DNA from: Prevotella sp. E13-27
GTDB lineage: Bacteria > Bacteroidota > Bacteroidia > Bacteroidales > Bacteroidaceae
NCBI RefSeq assembly: GCF_023217965.1
Contig: NZ_JALPSC010000001.1
Span: 2,164,938 to 2,228,937 of the forward strand
Direction: 5' to 3'
Length of the DNA: 64,000 nt
Shown: positions 7,728 through 16,284 of the stretch, piece after piece
Layout of the letters: every line of letters begins with the position of its first letter
Numbering within the stretch: position 1 is the first letter of the stretch
Notes under the pieces: model-generated
The model's database searches: none
Seen by the model: only the letters and a program-made list of their open reading frames with translations
Told to the model about the DNA's origin: nothing
Translations under genes and position numbers: made by a program

Positions 7728-10700
7728 TCAGCGTTCGGAACTGACGGGCGCCGAGGTGATTGTTGTCCATAGCCTCGACCTCTTCAAGGTACTTCATGGC
7801 CTTTTCTTTGTCGCCAATGCCGTAATAGCCCAGGGCGAGCATGTACAGGCAGTGGATGCGGTTAAGCTCGTCGAGGTTGCCCTCCCATACCAGCAAGTCG
7901 GGCAGCGACACGGCAAAGTAGTCCATCACCACATGGTCGAAGATGTGCTGCTTGCCGTAGTTGATGAGCTTATTGAACAGTGAGCGGGCCTTATCTTCCT
8001 GACCGAGCTTGCGGTAGCACAGGGCGGCATAGAAGATTTTATCGGGCTTGGCATCGTTGTAGTACATAGCGGCTGCGGGCTCGGTTGGGCCTACGGTGCC
8101 TTTCAAGAAATACTCATTTGCCTTCTCTTTCTCGCCCAGCATCTCGTGGGCAATGCCCAAGAAGTAGTAGAAATCATTATCCTGCGAACCATATAGTTTT
8201 CCCTCGCCAAGATGATGTGGGAATACAAGACACTCCTCAAGTAAGCTAGTGGCAGTCTTAATACTCCCCTCGCCCTTTGGAGAGGGGCTGGGGGTGAGGT
8301 TCCTCTTCGCAATCTCCAAACGACACATCTGATATTGACCGCTCACCTTGCCTTCGCCACCTTCCCAAGGATGGAAGATGCGGTTATCGATGAGCTGCTT
8401 AGCCTCTTCGTAGCGACCCAGCATGTTTAGCAGGGTGGCATGTTCGAGTACGAGGTCGTCGCGGCGCTCTATCAGCTCGGCATGCTGCTCGTAGAAGGCC
8501 AGGCGCTGGGCATGCGGACGGTGCAGGCGCTTGTAAAGCTGGTCGAGCTCCATGAATATGCGCTCATCGTTCTCATCCAGGTGGAAGGCGCGCTCCATGT
8601 ATTCGAGTGCCTGCTCATGATTACCCTGTTTGTTAAAACGAGCGAGAGCCAGGTTGCGCCATACGGTTGGGAAGTTAGGATCAATCTTGGCAGAGATTTC
8701 CCAATTCTCGATGGCTAAATCGTACTGGCGCTTATCGTAGTACAAGCAGCCCAGATAATAAGGTGCCTTGGATATCTTTAGTTTAGAGTTTAGAGCGTAG
8801 AGCGTAGAGTTTGCTACCGCCTTAGAGAGGGCTATGACATCCTCTAGGCGGTTGGGGAAACAATAGGCTGAATCGACAGCCTCGGCCTTGGTTACTAACT
8901 CCTGTGCATCTTCGATACCTGTAATATTTGCCAGATAATAATAGGTGAGTGGCGACTCCTCCACCCCACGATTGATGGCGGTTTGCAGCACCAGCGCAGC
9001 CTCGCTGTTCAAACCGGCCTGCGTATAATCGAGGGCTGTTTCGTGGTAGTTATAGATGTTGCCGTGCATGAGTTCTACCATACGATCGAGTGGCGCGTTA
9101 TCGCCCGTGAGCAGGTGCTCCTCGACCATGCACACATAGTTGAATGGATCGATGGTGTACGACTCTTGAATCCAAGCCAAAGCCTCGTCCTTTCTACCCA
9201 TTTTGCGCAGCACGGCAGCCTTCATGGCACGTGCCTTATGGTTGTGACTGTTGCTGATGAGGGCGCGTTCGAGTTCGTCGAGCGCATCCTCCCATTTCTC
9301 AGCAGCGATGCTGATGCAGGCAGCCTCGAAATAGCCGGCATCGGCCCAACCCTTGTTCCAGGTAGATTTCCAGAAGTAATTGTAGGCCACACCATACTGC
9401 CCCAGCAGCTTATTAACCACACCCAGATAAAACAGCGCCTCGCCATCGTAGGGGTTGGGATTGCGTTTTTTCTGAACCTTTACAGCTGTTTCGAGATAGC
9501 CCTTAGCCTTATCGAAACGGGCACGGCGCAGGTACCACAGGCCCATCTGCATGTTGCAGCGGTAATCCAGCGGATCGCGGCGCAGGGCCTCCTCGTAATA
9601 ATCGAGTGCGCTCCAGGTGGCGTGACGGTACTGCTCGAGGTGCAAACCTGTGAGGTAAAGCTGATCGATGGTCTTGGTATCCTGTGGAGAGAGCGCAGCC
9701 TCGGCAGCATCGGGAATAGGACGGATTTCGTCAGCCTCGGCATGCCACTCCAACAGCGGATACATACGGGGATTCTCAGGACGATCGATAGTCAAGAACA
9801 TATCGCTAAACTGCGCATCCTGGGTATCCACCGTCTCTATGAGCACCTCCTCGGGCGAGAGGGTTACCACCTGATTATAATACTCATGACCATATTTATC
9901 CTCAAGCACTATCCTTACCTCTTTCTTCGAAGTGGCCAGAATCTTAAAGGTGGTATGGGTAGCGTCGGGCTGCTCGATGTTCATCACGAAATCCTTCGAG
10001 GCCTGCTTAACGATGCCCACCTCGCGATAAGGCATAAAATACTGCACAAACTGTTTTTCCTCGTATGGCATCAGCCAGGTAAAGTCGGGCTGGTTCTCGG
10101 TATAAACACCTGCCATCAGCTCGATGTAAGGACGGAAGCCCTCGCGATCGATATGCCACTGAGCCATCTCCTCGGGTGTAGCCTCGTCGGTGAGGTTGCG
10201 GTCCCAGGCGCGACCAAAGTCGCCGTTACCCCATGTCCATTGCTTTTTACCTGGCGAGTAGTGGTGACTGGCCACATGCAGCATGCCTGCCTGGGTATCG
10301 TTCTCGTAACCACCCTCGAAATCAAAGCGTGAGTTGACGCCCATATAGCTGGTAGGCACAAAGATATTCTTATAGTTCGAGATATCTACACCAGCCGAAT
10401 AGTCCATCTTATAATAGGTTCCTGTGGCTATAGGAAAACTGCTAACGGCACGCTTACCATGATCGAACACGGCATTGATATCGGGTGGAAACACACTCTG
10501 GTAGGCATCGTTAACCTCAACGGCTGGGTTGGCCCACCACAGGAAGGTCTGAGGCAGATTGGTGCGATTGCTTACACGACCCTGAATCTCAAGATAAGCA
10601 CAGCCAGGGCGCAGGGTAAAGCCTGCCATACCCTTTTGGTGGAACATACGCTCCATCTCGTTTACCCATACGGTGATAGAGCCATCCTCGTTCTCGACAA

Positions 10701-11097
10701 TGGTGCTATCAACAGGCATGTAGGTGGATGGACGATGGTGCTGGGGCCAGTTAAACTCGATACCGCCACTAATCCAAGGACCAGCCAAGCCTACCAATGC
10801 GGGCTTAATAACATGGTTGTAATACACAAAGTGGCGCTGCTTAATCTTATCGTAAGCCATCTGCACACGTCCGCCCAGTTCGGGCAGTATCATCACCTTG
10901 ATATACTCGTTCTCGATATAAACGGCCTTGTACTCTTTATCCACTTTCTCGTCGCTCATTGACTCGATAACGGGATAAGGATATACCACGCCACTAGAAC
11001 CCTGATAAACACGTTTTTCCAGGAACATCGGGTTCTTTTCGGGCTTTCCTACTTCGTAGGTAGGAATAGTCACGATTTCTCTCCAAGCTTTTACCAT
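7711..11097 (-). CDS. DUF5107 domain and TPR-repeat protein
   Basis: A 1,128-residue protein without a signal peptide, so probably cytoplasmic. The N-terminal ~340 residues (IKVMILPELGGRVQMAYDK, GGIEFNWPQHH) match DUF5107, a galactose-mutarotase-like fold that probably binds or acts on sugars. From about residue 480 to the end are tetratricopeptide repeats. It is the second gene after a sugar porter (58-base gap) and is probably co-transcribed. Two short repeat-derived peptides interrupt the TPR region: around 762-774 (NSTLYALNSKLKIS) and around 931-946 (LTPSPSPKGEGS). They look like inserted DNA repeats that kept the frame. The biochemical activity is not known to me. Confidence 0.85.
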   Translation of the reverse strand: MVKAWREIVTIPTYEVGKPEKNPMFLEKRVYQGSSGVVYPYPVIESMSDEKVDKEYKAVYIENEYIKVMILPELGGRVQMAYDKIKQRHFVYYNHVIKPALVGLAGPWISGGIEFNWPQHHRPSTYMPVDSTIVENEDGSITVWVNEMERMFHQKGMAGFTLRPGCAYLEIQGRVSNRTNLPQTFLWWANPAVEVNDAYQSVFPPDINAVFDHGKRAVSSFPIATGTYYKMDYSAGVDISNYKNIFVPTSYMGVNSRFDFEGGYENDTQAGMLHVASHHYSPGKKQWTWGNGDFGRAWDRNLTDEATPEEMAQWHIDREGFRPYIELMAGVYTENQPDFTWLMPYEEKQFVQYFMPYREVGIVKQASKDFVMNIEQPDATHTTFKILATSKKEVRIVLEDKYGHEYYNQVVTLSPEEVLIETVDTQDAQFSDMFLTIDRPENPRMYPLLEWHAEADEIRPIPDAAEAALSPQDTKTIDQLYLTGLHLEQYRHATWSALDYYEEALRRDPLDYRCNMQMGLWYLRRARFDKAKGYLETAVKVQKKRNPNPYDGEALFYLGVVNKLLGQYGVAYNYFWKSTWNKGWADAGYFEAACISIAAEKWEDALDELERALISNSHNHKARAMKAAVLRKMGRKDEALAWIQESYTIDPFNYVCMVEEHLLTGDNAPLDRMVELMHGNIYNYHETALDYTQAGLNSEAALVLQTAINRGVEESPLTYYYLANITGIEDAQELVTKAEAVDSAYCFPNRLEDVIALSKAVANSTLYALNSKLKISKAPYYLGCLYYDKRQYDLAIENWEISAKIDPNFPTVWRNLALARFNKQGNHEQALEYMERAFHLDENDERIFMELDQLYKRLHRPHAQRLAFYEQHAELIERRDDLVLEHATLLNMLGRYEEAKQLIDNRIFHPWEGGEGKVSGQYQMCRLEIAKRNLTPSPSPKGEGSIKTATSLLEECLVFPHHLGEGKLYGSQDNDFYYFLGIAHEMLGEKEKANEYFLKGTVGPTEPAAAMYYNDAKPDKIFYAALCYRKLGQEDKARSLFNKLINYGKQHIFDHVVMDYFAVSLPDLLVWEGNLDELNRIHCLYMLALGYYGIGDKEKAMKYLEEVEAMDNNHLGARQFRTLITASL
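8262..8306. repeat. Palindromic GC-rich repeat inserted in frame in the DUF5107/TPR gene
   Basis: CCCCTC and GAGGGG arms around CCCTTTGG (about 8262-8306), followed by CTGGGGGTGAGG. On the gene strand it encodes LTPSPSPKGEGS, a composition quite unlike the surrounding TPR helices. Elements of this type recur in Bacteroidota genomes (general knowledge); only one copy was noticed here. Confidence 0.75.
8778..8813. repeat. Short tandem repeat (TTTAGAG / CGTAGAG) inserted in frame in the DUF5107/TPR gene
   Basis: Seven-base units TTTAGAG, TTTAGAG, CGTAGAG, CGTAGAG, TTTG stand in line. The gene strand reads STLYALNSKLK, which breaks the TPR pattern. The length keeps the reading frame. Confidence 0.7.
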
Positions 11098-11100
11098 ATT

Positions 11101-11155
11101 TTTGTTTTTTCGTTTTTTCGATATCTCGTTATTTCGATATTTCGAAATATTATAA
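11101..11155. repeat. AT-rich TTTCGA-type repeats in the MFS-DUF5107 spacer
   Basis: The 58-base spacer is built of degenerate units TTTTTCG, TTTTTTCGATAT, CTCGTTATTTCGATATTTCGAAAT. It includes ATTTCGAAAT as a perfect palindrome. It could affect the downstream gene's translation, but no specific site is recognised. Confidence 0.5.
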
Positions 11156-12478
11156 TCACGATTTTACTAATTCTTTCTCAAGTTCCTCCAGACTCTTGCC
11201 TTTGGTTTCGGGGCAGTTACGCAGCAGGTAGATAAAGGCACACACGCAGATGCCGCTATAAATCCAGAACGTACCGCTACTACCTAAGGCCGCATTCATG
11301 GATGGGAACGAGAAGGTAAGCGTGCAACAGCCCACCCAAAGGGCAAAAGTACACGTAGCCATGGCGATGCCACGCACACGGTGTGGAAATATCTCGGCCA
11401 GCAGCGTCCACGTAACAGGGCCTAACGTCATGGCATACACAGAGATAGCTGCCACTACCAGGGCCACCATCAGCATGCCGGTCATACCCATAAAGTAGCA
11501 GGTGCCAAGCGTAAGGTAAATCAGTCCCAGTCCGCCGGCACCAATCAGGATGAGCGTGCGGCGGCCCCACTTCTCGATGGTATAGAGTGCCACAAACGTA
11601 AACACCACATTGGCGATACCTGTAATCACAATATTGATAAACATACCATCCACATCGAAGCCTGCACCCACAAAAATCTCCTGAGCGTAGTTAAAAATCA
11701 CGTTGGTACCGCACCACTGCTGGAATACGGCTATAACCAAACCCAACAGCAAAACCTTGCGGTATTTTTTAGAGGTGAGAAGTGAGAGGTGAGAGGTGAG
11801 AGAATACTTTTGTGGCTGAGGGTAATCTCTTGCCTCTAACCTCTTACCTCTAACCTCTGACAAATACACAGGACTTTCAGGAATGAAAAAACTCATCAGC
11901 AGGAACAATGCTGCAGGAGCTGTTTCGGCCCAGAACATCCAGCGCCAGCCCCACTCCACATTCCACGCCTGACTCTCGGCTACAGCCGTATCGCGCGCCA
12001 AAAGCATATTTACAATTTGCGCACCAAGTATGCCAAGCACAATGGTCATCTGGTTCAGACTCACCATGCGACCGCGAATCTCAGCCGGACTCACCTCGGC
12101 TATATACATTGGTGCCAAGGCCGAAGCCACACCAATGCCGATACCACCCACAAAACGGGCTATATTAAATAAGGTGAAATCATTGAACAAGCCCGTTGCA
12201 ACAGCTGATACCGTAAACAGTACTGCCGATGTCATCAACAGCGGTTTGCGACCGTACTTATCGGCAGCAGCACCAGCCACCATCGCACCTACCAGACAAC
12301 CAATCAAGGCCGTAGTCATAGCTACACCTTGCATTAAAGGCGAATGGCTAATGGCAAAATACAACTCATAAAACGGTTTGGCACCGCCTATCACCACCCA
12401 GTCGTAACCAAAAAGCAGTCCGCCCATGGCCGACACGGCGCAGATAAAATACAGAAAACCTTTGCTATAGCTTTGCAT
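11156..12478 (-). CDS. MFS sugar porter (proton-linked monosaccharide uptake)
   Basis: A 440-residue inner-membrane transporter with 12 predicted membrane helices. Sugar-porter marks are GGLLFGYDWVVIGG in helix 1, DKYGRKPLL in loop 2-3, PESPVYL after helix 6, WGRRTLI in loop 8-9 and PETKGKSLEELE at the C-terminus. The start MQSYSKGF is chosen because the -7 box at 12507-12514 excludes the longer frame. The central cytoplasmic loop (about residues 207-237) contains a purine-repeat-derived peptide including LTSHLSLLTSKK. It is the first gene of an operon with the DUF5107/TPR gene. The substrate is probably a pentose or hexose; the exact sugar cannot be told. Confidence 0.92.
   Translation of the reverse strand: MQSYSKGFLYFICAVSAMGGLLFGYDWVVIGGAKPFYELYFAISHSPLMQGVAMTTALIGCLVGAMVAGAAADKYGRKPLLMTSAVLFTVSAVATGLFNDFTLFNIARFVGGIGIGVASALAPMYIAEVSPAEIRGRMVSLNQMTIVLGILGAQIVNMLLARDTAVAESQAWNVEWGWRWMFWAETAPAALFLLMSFFIPESPVYLSEVRGKRLEARDYPQPQKYSLTSHLSLLTSKKYRKVLLLGLVIAVFQQWCGTNVIFNYAQEIFVGAGFDVDGMFINIVITGIANVVFTFVALYTIEKWGRRTLILIGAGGLGLIYLTLGTCYFMGMTGMLMVALVVAAISVYAMTLGPVTWTLLAEIFPHRVRGIAMATCTFALWVGCCTLTFSFPSMNAALGSSGTFWIYSGICVCAFIYLLRNCPETKGKSLEELEKELVKS
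11771..11860. repeat. Inverted AGAGGTGAG-type repeat inserted inside the MFS gene
   Basis: 11771-11802 is built of AGAGGTGAGA units and 11827-11860 of the complementary CTCTAACCTCTTACC units, separated by ~24 bases. The architecture matches the intergenic element at 3111-3262. It is translated in frame within the loop between helices 6 and 7 of the transporter. Confidence 0.8.
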
Positions 12479-12506
12479 ATCTTTAAAAGTTTTTAGTTTT
12501 GTGGTG

Positions 12507-12514
12507 CAAAGGTA
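12507..12514 (-). promoter_or_regulatory. -7 box of the MFS-DUF5107 operon
   Basis: The minus strand reads TACCTTTG, a perfect TAnnTTTG, 29 bases upstream of the chosen MFS start codon. No clear -33 TTG is present. It lies back to back with the dehydrogenase promoter. Confidence 0.6.
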
Positions 12515-12634
12515 CAATGTTTTTTTAATCAGAGATATGGAGAAAATATGGCAAGTATATGGACTATTTTACACAATAAGTAATTGTGATTTGTTCATTT
12601 TGTATGGAATTATTATACTTTTTGTGACAAATAA

Positions 12635-12664
12635 TTGGAATTCTTCTTTCTTTTATTATCTTTG
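12635..12664 (+). promoter_or_regulatory. Promoter of the 2-hydroxyacid dehydrogenase gene
   Basis: TTG at 12635-12637 and TATCTTTG at 12657-12664 with 19 bases between. It lies inside the upstream extension of the long reading frame, which supports the downstream start at 12705. Confidence 0.75.
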
Positions 12665-12704
12665 CAGAATGATAATGATGTTACTAATTTTTTTTAGCAA
12701 ATCA

Positions 12705-13682
12705 ATGATGAATACGAAGATTGTTGTGCTTGATGGTTTCACTGCCGTAGGAAAACCTGCCGAGGAAAGTAATGACGCTTGGCAAGAGCTGATGTCGATG
12801 GGCGATTTGACGGTTTATGACCGCACGAACAAGGAACAGACGGTGGATAGAGCAGCCGAGGCAGACATATTGCTAACTAACAAGGTCGTAATAGGCAGAA
12901 GGGAAATGGAGCAGTTGCCGCGTCTGAAATATATAGGTGTGCTTGCCACGGGATATAACGTGGTGGATATAAAGGCTGCTCGTGAGCATGGCATTGTTGT
13001 GACAAACGTTCCAGCATACAGTACAGAGAGTGTGGCGCAGATGGTGTTTGCTCATCTGCTTACTGTTACAAACCGTACAGAGCATTATGCTAAGCAGAAT
13101 AGGGGAGGACGATGGAGCGCCAGCCAGGATTTCTGCTACTGGGACACAAACCTAATGGAACTGGCAGGCAAAACCTTTGGCATCGTGGGGCTGGGAAACA
13201 TTGGCATGCGTGTGGCGCAGATAGCCCTTGCCTTCGGCATGAAGGTTAAGGCGCTGACAAGCAAGAAAAACAGCGAGTTGCCTGTAGGCGTAGAGAGTGT
13301 GGATGTCCATGAGCTGTTCGAAACATCCGATGTGCTGTCGTTGCACTGTCCCCTGACAGACAAGACTCGACACATGGTTAACGCAGAGACACTCGCGCTG
13401 ATGAAGCCTACTGCAATAGTGATAAACACCGGTCGAGGACCGTTGGTTGACGATGACGCCGTGGCTGAGGCTTTATCGGAGAGCAGAATTGCCGCCTATT
13501 GTGCCGATGTGCTCACTGAGGAGCCGCCAAAGGCTAATAATCAGTTGCTAAGTCAGCAGAACGCTTTCATCACACCTCATGTGGCATGGGCAACAGTGGA
13601 GGCTCGTGCACGACTGCTGAGCATTGCCATGGATAATGTGAGTGCTTTCATAAGTGGCGACCCGAAAAACGTCGTTTCGTAG
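12705..13682 (+). CDS. D-isomer-specific 2-hydroxyacid dehydrogenase (glycerate dehydrogenase-like)
   Basis: A 325-residue NAD(P)-dependent dehydrogenase of the SerA/HprA family, probably interconverting hydroxypyruvate and glycerate or a related 2-keto acid. The Rossmann motif GLGNIG is near residue 160. The catalytic triad is visible as R244 (NTGRGPLVD), E273 (VLTEEPP) and H292 (ITPHVAW). The length and lack of an ACT domain argue against SerA. Start 12705 (ATGATG; 12708 is also possible) is placed by the promoter at 12635-12664. It is monocistronic: the next gene has its own promoter. The substrate assignment is family-level only. Confidence 0.88.
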   Translation: MMNTKIVVLDGFTAVGKPAEESNDAWQELMSMGDLTVYDRTNKEQTVDRAAEADILLTNKVVIGRREMEQLPRLKYIGVLATGYNVVDIKAAREHGIVVTNVPAYSTESVAQMVFAHLLTVTNRTEHYAKQNRGGRWSASQDFCYWDTNLMELAGKTFGIVGLGNIGMRVAQIALAFGMKVKALTSKKNSELPVGVESVDVHELFETSDVLSLHCPLTDKTRHMVNAETLALMKPTAIVINTGRGPLVDDDAVAEALSESRIAAYCADVLTEEPPKANNQLLSQQNAFITPHVAWATVEARARLLSIAMDNVSAFISGDPKNVVS

Positions 13683-13731
13683 GCTTTTGGTATTTATTAT
13701 AGGTGTTTTTGTTTTTTTTTGTAAAAAATAA

Positions 13732-13762
13732 TTGTTCGTTTTTTCTAAAAGGACTATCTTTG
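13732..13762 (+). promoter_or_regulatory. Promoter of the coiled-coil / export operon
   Basis: TTG at 13732-13734 and TATCTTTG at 13755-13762, spacing 20 bases, with the start codon 28 bases further on. Confidence 0.75.
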
Positions 13763-13789
13763 CACACGATTTTTATCGATAAAAGAAAA

Positions 13790-14659
13790 ATGAAAAAACA
13801 ATGGATAGCATTAATAGTGGCAATTGTCGCTATATTTGTAGCTTTAGTAGCATGGCTGTTCTATAATCTGGAAGAACAGAAGATTGTAAATAAGGAGATG
13901 GCCGAGCTTGCCGAACTTGACAAGCAGGAAATGGAGAACGAATATGAGCGCTTCACGCTTCAGTATAGCGAGATGATGACTCAGATTAACAATGACTCAC
14001 TCGTGGCACAGCTTACTCAGGAACAGATGCGCACACAACAGCTGCTTGAGGAGCTGAAAAACGTTAAAGCAACAAACGCAAGGGAGATTACCCGACTGAA
14101 GAAAGAACTGGCAACGGTACGTGAGGTGCTTCGTTCATATATACGTCAGGTGGACTCTCTGAATCAGGTGAACGAGACTCTGCGTAACGAGAACTCACAG
14201 ATACGTAATGAGTTGGCTGCCAGCAACCGTGAGATTGAAGGACTTGCCACAGAGAAGGCTAGCCTGAGCGAGAAGGTCGCCATTGCCGCACAGCTTGACG
14301 CGACAGGCATTACAATGACTCCGCTGAACAAACGCAACAAGGCAGCGAAGAAGATGAAGGACTGCAAGCAGATACAGGTGAGCTTCACTATAGCAAAAAA
14401 TGTTACTGCCTCTAATGGCAACCGCACTCTTTATGTGAGAATACAGACGCCTAATGGTGACGTGCTCAACGGCGGAGTGTTTGACTATGAGAACCGCCAG
14501 ATAGAATATTCTATGAAGAAGACAATAGAATATGGTGGTGAGGAGACTACTGTAACAACATACTGGAATGTTAACGAGTTCCTCGGTGCAGGCGAATATC
14601 GCGTTAGCATCTTTGCCGATGGTAATATGATTGGCTCAAGGACATTCACTTTTAAATAA
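13790..14659 (+). CDS. Membrane-anchored coiled-coil protein of unknown function
   Basis: 289 residues. One N-terminal membrane helix (IALIVAIVAIFVALVAWLFY) is followed by a long, charged coiled coil (about residues 35-185) rich in Glu, Gln, Lys and Leu. The C-terminal ~100 residues form a small beta-rich domain (NGNRTLYVRIQTPNGDVLNG ... GEYRVSIFADGNMIGSRTF). The protein should sit in the inner membrane with the coil and beta domain in the periplasm. The start MKKQWIALI follows the promoter at 13732-13762. It lies 34 bases before a TolC gene and is probably co-transcribed with the export operon, which hints at a structural link; I do not recognise the family. Confidence 0.75.
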   Translation: MKKQWIALIVAIVAIFVALVAWLFYNLEEQKIVNKEMAELAELDKQEMENEYERFTLQYSEMMTQINNDSLVAQLTQEQMRTQQLLEELKNVKATNAREITRLKKELATVREVLRSYIRQVDSLNQVNETLRNENSQIRNELAASNREIEGLATEKASLSEKVAIAAQLDATGITMTPLNKRNKAAKKMKDCKQIQVSFTIAKNVTASNGNRTLYVRIQTPNGDVLNGGVFDYENRQIEYSMKKTIEYGGEETTVTTYWNVNEFLGAGEYRVSIFADGNMIGSRTFTFK

Positions 14660-14693
14660 AAAAGAAGACGAAGATTTATAATAATATAATCTA

Positions 14694-16217
14694 ATGAGAA
14701 AGTATTTAAGTGTTTTGCTCGTGGCATTAGCACTGCCTTCCAGCGCCCAGCAGGTGCTGACGCTTGACAGCTGTCGTGCCATGGCTCTGCGCAACAACAA
14801 GCAGATGGATGTGTCACGTCTGAAACAGGATGTGGCGAAAAACGTCCGCAAGTCTATGCGCACTAAATATCTGCCTCACATCTCAGCACTTGGAACATAT
14901 CAGTACACAAGTGAAGAGGTGTCCATTCTGAACAACGACCAGAAAACATCGCTGCAGAACCTGGGCACTGGCGTAGTAGGCGGAGTGAAGAGTGGTATAA
15001 GCGGAAGCTTGACTTCAGGACTCTCGCAGGCAAACTCGTTGTTGGCATCGCTCGGCATACCTGCTGCTGCCATCGCCAAGTTGAATACCGACTTCATGGC
15101 GACAATGAACAAGGATATGGGTACGGCAGAGAGTTATCTGAATGCTGAAGGACAGAAGATTGTTGATGCCTTCCGCACCGACACACGTCATGTGTGGGCT
15201 GGCTCGATAATGGCCTTGCAGCCAATATTCATGGGCGGTAGCATCATTGCCATGAATAAGATGGCTACGATTGCTGAGCGTATGACGGAGAACACCGCAA
15301 GCGCACAGCGACAGTCCGTAATCTATTCTGTAGATGTGGCTTATTGGCAGGTTGTTTCGCTGAAGCACAAGAAGAAATTGGCAGAGAGCTTCCTCGACGT
15401 AGTGAAAAAACTGGACAGCGATGTGCAGAAGATGATAGCCGAGGGAGTGGCAACACGTAGCGACGGACTGAGTGTAAGCGTGAAGGTCAACGAGGCTGAG
15501 ATGGCTGTGCAGAAGGTTAATGACGGACTGGTGCTGTCGAAGATGCTTCTCTGTCAGATGACAGGAATGCCAATGGATGGCAACATCATTCTTGCTGACG
15601 AGGACGCTGAGGATCTGACAATCCTTACGTCAACACCAACACTCACCGTTGAGCAGGCTATGGAGAACCGTCCGGAGCTGAAACTGCTTGACAATGCAGT
15701 AGATATGGCACGTCAGAGCACAAATCTCATGAAGGCAGGATACATGCCACAGGTGCTACTGATGGGTGGATATGCTGTGAGCAACCCTAACGTGCTGAAC
15801 GGCTTTGAGAAGAAGTGGGGCGGTTTCTGGAACGTGGGCGTACTGATGCGTGTGCCTCTTTGGAACTGGGGCGACACTTACTATAAGGTACGCGCAACAA
15901 AAAGCGCTGCTGCAATAGCAAGATTGGAGCTGGCTGAGGTTCAGGAGAAGGTGGAACTTCAGGTGAACCAAGTAAAGTTCAAGGCAGAAGAGGCAAATAA
16001 ACGACTGGTCATGGCGCTGACAAGCGTGGAAAAGGCTAACGAGAATCTACGCTCAGTAAACCTTGCTTTCCGCGAAGGCGTGGCAACACCAACACTGGTG
16101 ATGGAAGCTCAGACAGCATGGCTGCAGGCACAGTCACAGAAAATTGATGCACAGATTGACGTACGTCTCACTCAGATTGACCTTAAGAAGGTTGGAGGTA
16201 CGCTCGATGTGGAATAG
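14694..16217 (+). CDS. TolC-family outer membrane efflux protein
   Basis: 507 residues with a cleavable signal peptide (MRKYLSVLLVALALPSSAQQ). The body has the duplicated long alpha-helical organisation of outer membrane efflux proteins: an N-terminal half starting LTLDSCRAMALRNN and a C-terminal half around LTVEQAMENRPELKLLDNAVD, each with tunnel helices. Residues 60-150 contain a Ser/Gly/Thr-rich insertion (GVKSGISGSLTSGLSQ) more extended than in E. coli TolC. It forms the outer membrane exit duct for the HlyD-like adaptor and permeases encoded next. No own promoter was seen. Confidence 0.92.
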   Translation: MRKYLSVLLVALALPSSAQQVLTLDSCRAMALRNNKQMDVSRLKQDVAKNVRKSMRTKYLPHISALGTYQYTSEEVSILNNDQKTSLQNLGTGVVGGVKSGISGSLTSGLSQANSLLASLGIPAAAIAKLNTDFMATMNKDMGTAESYLNAEGQKIVDAFRTDTRHVWAGSIMALQPIFMGGSIIAMNKMATIAERMTENTASAQRQSVIYSVDVAYWQVVSLKHKKKLAESFLDVVKKLDSDVQKMIAEGVATRSDGLSVSVKVNEAEMAVQKVNDGLVLSKMLLCQMTGMPMDGNIILADEDAEDLTILTSTPTLTVEQAMENRPELKLLDNAVDMARQSTNLMKAGYMPQVLLMGGYAVSNPNVLNGFEKKWGGFWNVGVLMRVPLWNWGDTYYKVRATKSAAAIARLELAEVQEKVELQVNQVKFKAEEANKRLVMALTSVEKANENLRSVNLAFREGVATPTLVMEAQTAWLQAQSQKIDAQIDVRLTQIDLKKVGGTLDVE

Positions 16218-16284
16218 TTGGAATTGAGATTTGAAAATTGACTACCGCTTAAAGTGAATAATTAAAAAACAAACATATAATATT

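Noticed and set aside
8983-10332. A long open frame (449 codons) antisense to the DUF5107/TPR gene
   Set aside because: The opposite strand encodes a well-supported protein; the frame is a codon-usage shadow with no recognisable domain.
12501-12704. N-terminal extension of the 2-hydroxyacid dehydrogenase with hydrophobic residues (apparent membrane segments)
   Set aside because: A full TTG/TATCTTTG promoter lies within it, and the conserved family start is at 12705.
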